A stretch of 64,000 nucleotides of DNA. Source: CALFML01 sp044222245 (lineage in GTDB: Bacteria; Myxococcota_A; Polyangia; Palsa-1104; JAEUJZ01). Shown piece by piece: positions 1 to 6,165 of this stretch. Numbering within the stretch: position 1 is the stretch's first letter; every line of letters begins with the position of its first letter. Position numbers and translations under genes: made by a program. Below the pieces are notes generated by a model. That model was not told where the DNA came from, searched no databases, and saw only the letters and a program-made list of their open reading frames with translations. The stretch covers positions 1-64,000 of the forward strand of contig JBGANQ010000012.1 of assembly GCA_044222245.1 (NCBI GenBank), in the 5' to 3' direction.

Positions 1-1
1 G

Positions 2-694
2 CGGGTCTGGCGCCTGACCCCCCAGGTAGAGCGCCGCCTGGACGCCATCATCGAGCAGATCTTCCTGCAGCGCACCCCGGGCCTTTTGTACCTGGCGCTC
101 GACCGGCTGGACGCGGTCAAGGACGCGGTGTTCCAGGACGCGTTCTTCGCCATCATCCGCGGCTGGATGGACCGCAAGGACGAGCCGCTGTGGGGACGGC
201 TGCGCCTGCTCATGGCGACGTCCATGGCGCCGGCCTGGATGGCCAAGCTGCCGACGAGCTCCCCGTTTGTCATCACGCCGCCGCTGGTCATCGAGGACTT
301 CACGGTCGAGCAGCTGCAGCACCTGGCGCGGCTGCACGATCTGCCGTGGGACGAGGAGCAGCTGCGCAGCCTGATGGATCTCATCGGTGGCCACCCCTAC
401 CTCACCCGCATGGCGATGTACACCGCCGTCGCCAAGGGCTACTCGGTCGAGCAGCTGGTCAGCCCCGAGCGCCCCGGGGTGCAGGTGTTCGATGGCTTCC
501 TGGAGACCTGCCGCCTGCGCCTCATCGCCCAGCCCGGGCTGTGGCCAACCGCCGAGCGGGTGCTGCGCGGCAAGCCGCTGTCGGCGCTCGACCGCTTGGT
601 GCTGCCGCGGCTGGAGCGGCTGGGGATCGTCCGCATGCAGGGTGAGCGGTGCACGGTCCGGTACCCACTGTACCTGCGGCTGCTCGAGATCTGA
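2..694 (+). CDS. AAA-type ATPase, C-terminal part (5' end outside window)
   Basis: The frame is open from the window edge, so the N-terminus is missing. The visible 230 residues fit the second half of an AAA_35-like STAND-type ATPase. There is a Walker-B-like hydrophobic strand with acidic residue (LLYLALDRLD), then an LRLLMATS sensor-like strand, then a lid with the typical GGHPYLTRMAMY stretch. The sequence ends in a short winged-helix-like tail (LPRLERLGIVR...YPLYLRLLEI). Such ATPases often sit beside kinases or effector genes in multicellular bacteria. The kinase gene starts 97 bp downstream on the same strand, so the two may be co-transcribed. The P-loop lies outside the window and the target is unknown. 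The family call is from motif recognition only. Confidence 0.6.
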   Translation, partial: RVWRLTPQVERRLDAIIEQIFLQRTPGLLYLALDRLDAVKDAVFQDAFFAIIRGWMDRKDEPLWGRLRLLMATSMAPAWMAKLPTSSPFVITPPLVIEDFTVEQLQHLARLHDLPWDEEQLRSLMDLIGGHPYLTRMAMYTAVAKGYSVEQLVSPERPGVQVFDGFLETCRLRLIAQPGLWPTAERVLRGKPLSALDRLVLPRLERLGIVRMQGERCTVRYPLYLRLLEI

Positions 695-791
695 CCGCGC
701 CGAGCCGGCTACAGTCGGGACGTCGCGCAGCACAGCAGCGCCCGTGCCGGCAGCTGGGGTAAGATGAGCTAGAGCCCATAGGACCATCGTC

Positions 792-1373
792 ATGAACAGC
801 CCGCCGTCCCCCGGCCCGACCCTGCCGGAAGCCCGACCGACCAGCCAGCGCATTCGCCAGAGCCAGAGCATGTCCGTGCTCCCGGCCGTCGAGTCGAGCG
901 CCCCCGTGCCGACCCTTTACCCGCGCAGCGTGGCGCGCTACCAGCGCATCCGCCCGCTCGGGGAAGGCGGCAACGGCGAGGTCGACCTGTGGCGCGACCA
1001 GGACATCGACCGCGACGTGGCGGTCAAGCGGCTCAAGCAGGTCGGCCCCCCCGAAGCAGTGGCGCAGTTCATCCAGGAGGTGCAGACCACCGGCCAGCTG
1101 GAGCACCCCGGCATCGTCCCCATCTACGACGTCGGCCGCGACGAAGAAGGCCGCTACTTCTTCGTCATGAAGCACGTCCAGGGTGAGACCCTGGAGCAGA
1201 TCATCGCCCGCCTGAAGGCCGGCGACCGCACCTATACCAGCCGCTTCAGCTTCGAGGCGCGCACCCAGATCTTCCTGCAGATCCTGCACTCGGTGCAGTA
1301 CGCCCACCGCAAGGGCTTCATCCACTGCGACATCAAGCCGGCTGATGTCTCTGGCCAGTCCTCCCATCGGTGA
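792..1373 (+). CDS. Ser/Thr protein kinase 1, N-terminal half (gene interrupted by element 1)
   Basis: This is the N-lobe and start of the C-lobe of a eukaryote-like Ser/Thr kinase. It shows the Gly-rich loop (PLGEGGNGEV), the VAIK-type lysine (VAVKRL), the helix C glutamate region, and the catalytic loop IHCDIKPA. The protein then leaves the family after Lys-Pro-Ala and stops 10 residues later (DVSGQSSHR). It therefore lacks the DFG-type metal site, activation loop and rest of the C-lobe, and should be inactive as it stands. The missing part lies in frame at 3579-4203. Joining 792-1342 to 3579-4203 gives one 391-aa kinase reading DIKPANIIVGPFGEVMVLDWG. The kinase codons end at 1342; the remaining codons belong to the inserted element. 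Confidence 0.92.
   Translation: MNSPPSPGPTLPEARPTSQRIRQSQSMSVLPAVESSAPVPTLYPRSVARYQRIRPLGEGGNGEVDLWRDQDIDRDVAVKRLKQVGPPEAVAQFIQEVQTTGQLEHPGIVPIYDVGRDEEGRYFFVMKHVQGETLEQIIARLKAGDRTYTSRFSFEARTQIFLQILHSVQYAHRKGFIHCDIKPADVSGQSSHR
1329..1349 (+). repeat. Left attachment-like site of element 1
   Basis: A 7-bp core AGCCGGC (1336-1342) is flanked by perfectly inverted 7-bp arms: GACATCA on the kinase side and TGATGTC on the element side. The kinase-side arm and core encode Asp-Ile-Lys-Pro of the catalytic loop. The core is repeated at the right junction (3572-3578). Inverted arms around a 7-bp overlap are what lambda-type tyrosine recombinases use; a 7-bp target duplication by a transposase is the alternative reading. 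Confidence 0.8.
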
Positions 1374-1842
1374 GATCGAGCATGAGGGCCGGTGCGGACA
1401 CGATGCGGACACGATGCCGGCACGGACCCGCAAAGACCCGGCGGCAGGGCACTACTTCACACAGGGGAGCCGCCGAACAAACCTATGGTAGGATTTGAGC
1501 CATGAAGAAGTGGGTGATTGTCTTTTTGCTATTGGCTGCGAGCACTGCATACGCCGGCTACTATTTCACGCCCCAGAGCATGCCCGCGTTCATGCACCCC
1601 GAGGGTCGAGCTTGCAGTCGGATGGCCGCCCTGTGTGGGTCGTCTCCTACAGAGTGTGAGGACGCCTTTACCGAGCTGCGCCAGCTCGGCGGCCCGGCGT
1701 CCATCCGCAAGCCCATATCGTGCGTCATGTCCGCCGAGAGCTGCGCCGAATCAGCGGGTTGCCTCGCCGGCGGCGGGGTGAACGCGGTGCTCAACGCTGG
1801 AGAGCAGCTGCTAAAAGGGATGCGCAAGTCGGTCGGCGAATA
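1343..1842 (+). mobile_element. Element 1, left part (insertion spans 1343-3571)
   Basis: The complete insertion is 1343-3571 (2,229 bp) between two copies of AGCCGGC; this entry covers its left part and the full element is listed separately. The first 150 bp hold no gene. They contain a short imperfect tandem repeat near 1393-1428 (GCGGACACGAT twice, then a related copy). The sequence here is visibly richer in A/T than the flanking kinase gene, consistent with foreign origin. Confidence 0.5.
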
Positions 1843-1843
1843 A
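1502..1843 (+). CDS. small exported Cys-rich protein of unknown function
   Basis: This 113-aa protein begins with a charged Lys-Lys and a hydrophobic stretch (VIVFLLLAASTAYA) that ends in an AYA-like signal-peptidase I site, so export is likely. The mature part is short and carries six cysteines, in the contexts ACSR, LCGS, ECED, SCVM, SCAES and GCLA. An even number of cysteines suggests three disulfides in the periplasm. An AGGA-type ribosome site lies about 10 bp upstream of the ATG. It is the first gene of element 1 and is separated by about 140 bp from the STAS gene. I do not recognise a family. Confidence 0.6.
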   Translation: MKKWVIVFLLLAASTAYAGYYFTPQSMPAFMHPEGRACSRMAALCGSSPTECEDAFTELRQLGGPASIRKPISCVMSAESCAESAGCLAGGGVNAVLNAGEQLLKGMRKSVGE

Positions 1844-1985
1844 GCGCCGCGGAGTCCCACCGCAGCAAACGGATTGAGCTTGCCTGCCGGTGGCAGTAAA
1901 CTGATCGCGCCGATGCTCTGGGGTTGCCTTGAGCCCGGCCCCGCCCTTAGCAATCGTGACGTCCTAGCTTGGAGATCCGGCGCAG

Positions 1986-2381
1986 ATGAGTGACGATGTG
2001 GCAATCAAGTTTAGTTGGGGTAAGGCCTGGCTGGATGAAGAGCACGGGATCTCCCGCGTGGACTTTGTCCCCGGCACTCAACAGGATCTGCGGGCCGCTC
2101 AGGAGCAGATTGCCGCTCTTACCGAGTTGCTCAAGGGCAAGCCCCGGCCCTATCTGGTCGATCTGCGCAACGTCAAGTCGACCAACCACGAGGCGCGTAA
2201 ATACTTCGCCGGTCGCGAGTCCAAGGCGGTGTGGAACGCGGCGGCGCTGCTCACCGGTTCACCGCTCAGTAACGCAATTGGCAACCTCTGGCTAGCGGCT
2301 AACAACAGCCGCGGCAACCCGGTCAAGCTCTTCACCAACGAAGCCGATGCGATCGCCTGGCTGAAGACGTTTCGAAAATGA
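1986..2381 (+). CDS. STAS/SpoIIAA-like small regulatory protein
   Basis: This 131-aa protein has an alternating strand-helix pattern resembling SpoIIAA-like (STAS-fold) proteins of myxobacteria. It has a strand (YLVDLRNVKSTNHEARKYF) followed by a helix, a second strand-helix unit, and a C-terminal LFTNEADAIAWLKTF that is typical of the last helix in this group. No catalytic motif is visible. Its stop overlaps the start of the PAS-STAS gene by 4 bp (ATGA), so the two are translationally coupled and probably act together in a partner-switching type of signalling. The family assignment is from pattern only. Confidence 0.55.
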   Translation: MSDDVAIKFSWGKAWLDEEHGISRVDFVPGTQQDLRAAQEQIAALTELLKGKPRPYLVDLRNVKSTNHEARKYFAGRESKAVWNAAALLTGSPLSNAIGNLWLAANNSRGNPVKLFTNEADAIAWLKTFRK

Positions 2382-3490
2382 CCGCCTCCGAGTCACGTAT
2401 CGCTGCGCTGCGCGAGCAGGTCGCTGCAGCTCTGGCCGAGCGCGAGGGCGGCAGCACCGTCTCGCTGACCGACCCCGATGCCCTCGGGCAGCTCGAGGCG
2501 GGGGTGCGGATGGTGCTCGACGAGTGCGCGCAGCTCCGTACTGCAGCGCATAGGTTAACGCGGCGCATTGCCGATTTTTCCGAGATGATCGCGGCACTGG
2601 TCGGCTTCAACTTTTCCCACCGACTGGAGATCAGCGATGCCGGGGATGTGCTCGATGGCTTTGCCTATAGCCTGAACATGATGGCCGAAGAGCTCGCGGA
2701 AAATGCGGTCTCGCGTGAGTACGTCGACAACATCTTCCAGTCCATCGTCGAGCCGATCCTGGTCGTCGCCCCCACGGGGCACATCACGACGGTCAACCGG
2801 GCATTCTGCAGGCTGTGTGAGGCGAGCGAGGAGGAGCTCATCGGCCAGCAGCTTGAGCAGCTGCTCGGTCAGCTCAACCTGACCGAGGTCCTGGCGCAGG
2901 GTCAGCTGACCCTTGAAGAGTCGCCCCTGCGGACCAGCCATGGCGCCCTGCTACCGGTGTCGGTTGCCGCCTCGGCAATGAAGAGCAAGATGGATGAGCA
3001 GCAGGGCTTGGTGTTCGTAATCCGCGACTTGCGCGAGATAAGGCGCATCGAGTCCGAGCGCTTGCAGCTTCGGGATGCAGTGCAGCGGCAGCGAATCCTG
3101 CTGGAGGAGCTCTCTACCCCGCTCATCCCGATTACCGATGAAATCGTGGTGATTCCACTCATCGGTACAATTGACAGCGAGCGCGCACGGCAGATGGCCG
3201 AGTCCTTGTTACATAGCGTGGCGTCGCGCCGGGCGCGGGTCGCCATCATTGACGTTACGGGGGTGCCGACTCTGGCGCAAGCGGCGGTCTCAGGAATTAT
3301 CACCACCATCCGTGGACTCGGTCTACTCGGGGTGCAGGTGGTGCTTACCGGCATCCGGCCCGAGGTCGCGGCGAACCTGGTCCGACTCGGCAGCGACTTG
3401 AGCAGCACGACCACCGCCAGCTCGCTACAGAGCGGCATCAGTCACGCCATGCGCTACTTGAAGACCAAGAGCGCCCCCCCGCCGCAATAG
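2378..3490 (+). CDS. PAS-STAS regulator (RsbR-like)
   Basis: This is a 370-aa protein. Residues 1-110 are helical with a HAMP-like stretch (LVGFNFSHRLEISDAGDVLDGFAYSL is its core region, here abbreviated from 73 on). Residues about 112-230 form a PAS domain that begins YVDNIFQSIVEPILVV. Residues about 245-365 form a STAS domain with the strand IVVIPLIGTID, the loop VAIIDVTGVPTL and the conserved VQVVLTGIRPEVA. This is the RsbR/stressosome-type arrangement: the sensor half feeds a STAS domain whose loop can be phosphorylated by a switch kinase. The acceptor position reads Thr-Leu-Ala, not the usual Asp-Ser/Thr, so phosphorylation is uncertain. It is the last gene in element 1. Confidence 0.8.
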   Translation: MTASESRIAALREQVAAALAEREGGSTVSLTDPDALGQLEAGVRMVLDECAQLRTAAHRLTRRIADFSEMIAALVGFNFSHRLEISDAGDVLDGFAYSLNMMAEELAENAVSREYVDNIFQSIVEPILVVAPTGHITTVNRAFCRLCEASEEELIGQQLEQLLGQLNLTEVLAQGQLTLEESPLRTSHGALLPVSVAASAMKSKMDEQQGLVFVIRDLREIRRIESERLQLRDAVQRQRILLEELSTPLIPITDEIVVIPLIGTIDSERARQMAESLLHSVASRRARVAIIDVTGVPTLAQAAVSGIITTIRGLGLLGVQVVLTGIRPEVAANLVRLGSDLSSTTTASSLQSGISHAMRYLKTKSAPPPQ

Positions 3491-3505
3491 CCACGTTCTA
3501 CATGC

Positions 3506-3539
3506 CCGTCCGCGCGCGCTCGCGGGGCGGCGCGGACGG
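3506..3539 (+). terminator. GC hairpin after the PAS-STAS gene
   Basis: A perfect 10-bp stem (CCGTCCGCGC paired with GCGCGGACGG) lies 15 bp after the PAS-STAS stop codon. There is no T-tract, so it could be a weak terminator or a structured end of element 1. Confidence 0.45.
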
Positions 3540-3564
3540 ATTCGCGCCGCCCCCACTCGCCCAA

Positions 3565-3585
3565 GACAGTTAGCCGGCCAACATC
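3565..3585 (+). repeat. Right attachment-like site of element 1
   Basis: The core AGCCGGC (3572-3578) is preceded by GACAGTT from the element and followed by CAACATC of the kinase gene (Asn-Ile codons). The last element base plus the first two core bases form TAG in the kinase frame (3571-3573), stopping any read-through into the kinase C-half. Confidence 0.75.
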
Positions 3586-4203
3586 ATCGTCGGCCCGTTC
3601 GGCGAGGTGATGGTGCTCGACTGGGGGCTGGCGCAGCGGCCCACCGCGGCCCCGCTGCCCAACCAAGCCGCGCGAACCGACCGCACCCCGCGCCCCTTGC
3701 GCATCAGCGGCACACCCGACTACATGGCCCCCGAGCAGGCGATGGGCGAAGAGGGCAGCATCGACTTCCGCACCGACACCTACTGCCTGTGCGTGCTATT
3801 CTACGAGCTCATCACCCTGCACTACTACCTGCGCCCGGCGACGACCGTGGTCTCCCGCCTGACCGCGATTCTCACCGAGGAGCCGATGACCGCGCTGCAG
3901 GCGCACCACAAGTACGGTGCCCCGCCCGAGCTGACCAACTACTTCCGCAAGGGCCTGGCCAAAGATCCGGCGCAGCGCTACCAGACGGTCGATGAGATGA
4001 TCACCAAGCTACAGGCGGTCATCAACGGCAACATTCCCGTCGTGTGTCCATGCACCGGCGCCAAGCGCTTCGCCCATCACTACGGCGACTTCCTCAACAA
4101 CCACCCCATCCTCGGCATCGCCGTCCTGTGTCTGCTCGGACTGTTTACTCTGTTCGGCCTCTTTGAGGTCGCGCGCCTGGGCGTCCTGCTCGCCGCCCGC
4201 TAG
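3579..4203 (+). CDS. Ser/Thr protein kinase 1, C-terminal half with one membrane segment
   Basis: The first codons continue the catalytic loop (N-I-I-V-G-P-F-G-E-V-M-V-L-D-W-G). The metal-binding DFG is DWG, as in many bacterial kinases. They are followed by the activation segment and GTPDYMAPEQ, then DxxxLCVLFYEL of helix F and a KDPAQRYQTVDEM region. The protein ends with a cytoplasmic linker and one hydrophobic segment (LGIAVLCLLGLFTLFGLF), so the intact kinase would be anchored in the inner membrane by its C-terminus. On its own this part lacks the ATP-binding lobe. A GTG at 3607 is the first plausible restart, but no ribosome site is evident. With 792-1342 it makes a complete 391-aa kinase. 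Confidence 0.9.
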
Positions 4204-4230
4204 CCGTCTGCCCGGGGCGGGGCAGACGGC
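4203..4230. terminator. hairpin between convergent kinase and retron genes
   Basis: A perfect 11-bp stem (GCCGTCTGCCC with GGGCAGACGGC, 6-nt loop) sits between the kinase stop and the end of the convergent reverse-transcriptase gene. It has no T-tract; it could end transcripts from both sides. Confidence 0.5.
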
Positions 4231-4238
4231 CCGGGGCG

Positions 4239-5726
4239 CTACTCGGCCGGCTGGCGCGCCGACAGAGCGGCGATGCGACCAAGCAGCTCGCGGCCGCGCG
4301 CCGGATCGGTCATGTGCACAAACGCCGCCATGCCGGCCAGCTCCTGCAGGGTCTCTCCGGGCTTGCCCGGCTTGCCCTTCTCGCGGTTGTGAATCGCCGC
4401 CCGCAGCCGGCGCAGCACGTCGCGCGACACCCGGACCGCCGGGGCCTTGGCGCCGGCCGGCGGCTGGTTGAGCACCAGCCCAGTGAGCTTCTGGCGGTCG
4501 CCGCGCCGCAGCACCCGCGTCTTGTCCGGGTGCAGGCGGAACCCCTCGGCCGGCAGGATCTGGCCGACGCCGCGCAGCAGCGCCCCGACCGGTGCCCGTC
4601 CGCTGTCCGCTGCCGGTGAGCGACCCGCGGCCCGCACCGCGCCAGCCGGCTCGGTGGGTCGCCATGAGAACGCCAGATCATCAGCGTAGCGCGTATAGAC
4701 AAACCCTAAAGTCCGCGCCAGTCCCGACAGCCGGCGGTCCAGGCGCAGACACAGCGCGTTGGTCAGCGCCGGCGAGGTCGGCGCCCCCTGCGGCAGCGCC
4801 CGCGGCCCGGTGGCGACATGCAGCGTCTTGCCGCGGAACTGCACCAGCTGGCGCGGCGACTCGGTAGCGAGCAGCGCGAGCAGCGTCGCCACCGACTCGC
4901 ACAGCCCGCCCTTGCGCAGCAGCCCCTTGACTCGCTGCCAGGTCACGGTGGGGAAAAAGTCCTTGATGTCCAGCTTGACCAGGACGTGCGCCCCGGCGTG
5001 GACCTGCGCATTGGTGACAATCGAGCGGTCGGCGATAAAGCCGTGCGCCGCGCTGTGCACTGGCAGCCGCTCGGCGACCTGACGCAGCATCCAGCGCTGC
5101 GCCGCCTTCAGCTCGCGCTTGGGCGCGCACAGAGTCCGCGGTGTGCCGTCGCGCTTGGGAATTGTAAAGGTGTAGTAGTGGGAAGCGGTGTCGGTCTCGC
5201 GATGGTAGGTGAGCCAGCGCAGCCGGGCGACCGGCAGACCCATGGCCTGCGCCAGCTCCGCCGCTCCTTTAAGCTCGGGCAGACCGTTGTCGCGAGCGCG
5301 CGCTTCCCGGTGCTCGACATCGAAGCGGTCGACATCGGGGTCGTCCTCCCAGTGCACGCCCACCCCGAGGTGGGTGATGTGGGTCGCCTGGTAGGCCTCC
5401 CAGGCCCGCCGCTGCAGCTTGCGGCGCTCCTCCGCCTCGGCCTTCTTCTTGGCCTTGTACTGCGCCTTGTCACGCTCGGAAGGCGGCTCCAGTCCCTCGG
5501 TGGACAGGGCCTTGTTGCGCAGCTCCTGGGCGACCCAGCTGGCGATGCCGCCGGCTTCGTCAATCGCCTTCCAGCAGGCGAGCCGCTCTTGCAGCAGCTG
5601 GTCCCGCCGCGCCCGCTCTTGGGCGGGGAGTCTGCTCGTCCGTGCCTGGCCCGGGGTTCCTGCTGCAGCCCCCGCCGCCAATACCGGACGTACGGCCTTC
5701 ACATACGTATCGATCCGAGCTGTCAC
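4239..5726 (-). CDS. ret: retron reverse transcriptase, Mx162-like
   Basis: This 495-aa protein resembles the Myxococcus retron Mx162 reverse transcriptase along its whole length, including the roughly 170-residue N-terminal extension with a basic helical stretch (KKKAEAEERRKL). RT motifs are in order: YTFTIPKRDG, NAxxH at 239-243 (a retron signature), first catalytic Asp in KLDIKDFF (D253), LPQGAPTSP, YADD at 347-350, and LTG at 414-416 in place of the usual VTG. It copies the msr-msd RNA into branched msDNA. The start is GTG at 5726 with GAGAGGG 7 bp upstream. The gene lies directly downstream of the msr-msd region. No accessory effector gene is fused; the N-terminal extension is the obvious candidate for extra function. 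All catalytic residues are intact. Confidence 0.95.
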   Translation of the reverse strand: MTARIDTYVKAVRPVLAAGAAAGTPGQARTSRLPAQERARRDQLLQERLACWKAIDEAGGIASWVAQELRNKALSTEGLEPPSERDKAQYKAKKKAEAEERRKLQRRAWEAYQATHITHLGVGVHWEDDPDVDRFDVEHREARARDNGLPELKGAAELAQAMGLPVARLRWLTYHRETDTASHYYTFTIPKRDGTPRTLCAPKRELKAAQRWMLRQVAERLPVHSAAHGFIADRSIVTNAQVHAGAHVLVKLDIKDFFPTVTWQRVKGLLRKGGLCESVATLLALLATESPRQLVQFRGKTLHVATGPRALPQGAPTSPALTNALCLRLDRRLSGLARTLGFVYTRYADDLAFSWRPTEPAGAVRAAGRSPAADSGRAPVGALLRGVGQILPAEGFRLHPDKTRVLRRGDRQKLTGLVLNQPPAGAKAPAVRVSRDVLRRLRAAIHNREKGKPGKPGETLQELAGMAAFVHMTDPARGRELLGRIAALSARQPAE

Positions 5727-5774
5727 CGCTTGACCCTCTCTGGTCGAATCGCCGCCGCGCGACCGCTTGCGCGG

Positions 5775-6078
5775 ACAGAAGGAATCTCAAGAGGCTAAGG
5801 GAGGCGCCGAGCTGCACCACCTTCTTACCTGGGGCACGGTAGCCTCACCGGTTCGCCTTGCTACCCCGCTACGCGCGGGACTAGTAAACGGCGGCCGGCG
5901 TCGTTGATTCAGCTACTAGTCCCGCGCGTAGCGGGGTAGCGAGAGCGAACCAAGAACAGGCTACCTTGCGGAGAGTGACCAGCATTTCTTCCAGAACGGC
6001 GCAGCGCCGTTCCTGCGCTCGAGGCGCGGAGGCTGAAGCGCTCGGTACCTCTCTTAACCTCTTAAGATTCCTTGCTGT
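5775..6078 (-). ncRNA. msr-msd: retron msr-msd RNA (template for msDNA)
   Basis: The region upstream of the reverse-transcriptase gene carries the diagnostic retron layout. Inverted repeat a1 (6053-6078) and a2 (5775-5799) pair over about 25 bp with G-U pairs and one bulge, bringing the RNA ends together. After a1 comes the msr part, with a hairpin GAACGGCG/CGCCGTTC (about 5990-6013). The msd part is a long near-perfect hairpin at 5838-5965. Its inner arms, 5860-5886 and 5914-5940, are perfect complements carrying CTACCCCGCTACGCGCGGG. The outer stem begins with GGTAGCC. The length and shape match the msDNA class of Mx162. The branch G is expected just after a1, but I cannot fix it from sequence alone. 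Confidence 0.92.
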
Positions 6079-6110
6079 TTATTACACGACTACCTCGACT
6101 GTTTGCTAGA

Positions 6111-6140
6111 GAAAAATACCTTCAGGAAGATTTTTTTTTC
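6111..6140. terminator. bidirectional terminator between SWIM gene and retron
   Basis: A-tract, short stem (CTTC...GAAG) and T-tract are arranged symmetrically (GAAAAATA, CCTTCAGGAAG, nine T). It can end the SWIM operon on the minus strand just before the retron RNA begins. Confidence 0.5.
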
Positions 6141-6165
6141 GTTTACTGGCGCATCGGGTGTCGTA

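Larger units (their letters stand above)
1343..3571 (+). mobile_element. Element 1: 2.2-kb insertion in a kinase gene, no recombinase
   Basis: The insertion is bounded by 7-bp direct repeats AGCCGGC at 1336-1342 and 3572-3578. Excising 2,236 bp (element plus one repeat) restores the kinase frame exactly. Just inside the repeats the ends read TGA-TGTCT (left) and, on the opposite strand, AAC-TGTCT (right), giving short terminal inverted repeats. Cargo is three genes on the plus strand: a small exported Cys-rich protein, a STAS-like protein and a PAS-STAS protein. The last two overlap by 4 bp. No transposase, integrase or resolvase is present, so movement would need a factor supplied in trans or a lost gene. 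Confidence 0.85.

Noticed and set aside
522..1433. 303-aa open frame on the minus strand across the kinase N-half and element 1 border
   Set aside because: It runs antisense to clear kinase codons and has no family resemblance; a GC-rich shadow frame.
1346..3568. Element 1 as a classical TGT...ACA transposon with its target duplication directly outside
   Set aside because: The three bases between TGTCT/AGACA and the 7-bp repeats do not match each other, so the duplication does not abut these ends; and no transposase is present. Kept only as an alternative.
1336..3578. Integron-like cassette: GTTAGCC at the right end of element 1 resembles an integron core site
   Set aside because: The left junction lacks the matching GTT, element 2 has TTTAGCC, and no attC-type structure or integron integrase is present.
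792..4203. Assembly error joining unrelated contigs inside the kinases
   Set aside because: A 7-bp overlap is far too short for an assembly misjoin, and both loci restore frame exactly at the same codons. Read-level checks would still be useful.
5858..5942. Long inverted repeat as a transposon end or terminator
   Set aside because: It lies between paired a1/a2 repeats directly upstream of a retron RT, so it is the msd hairpin.
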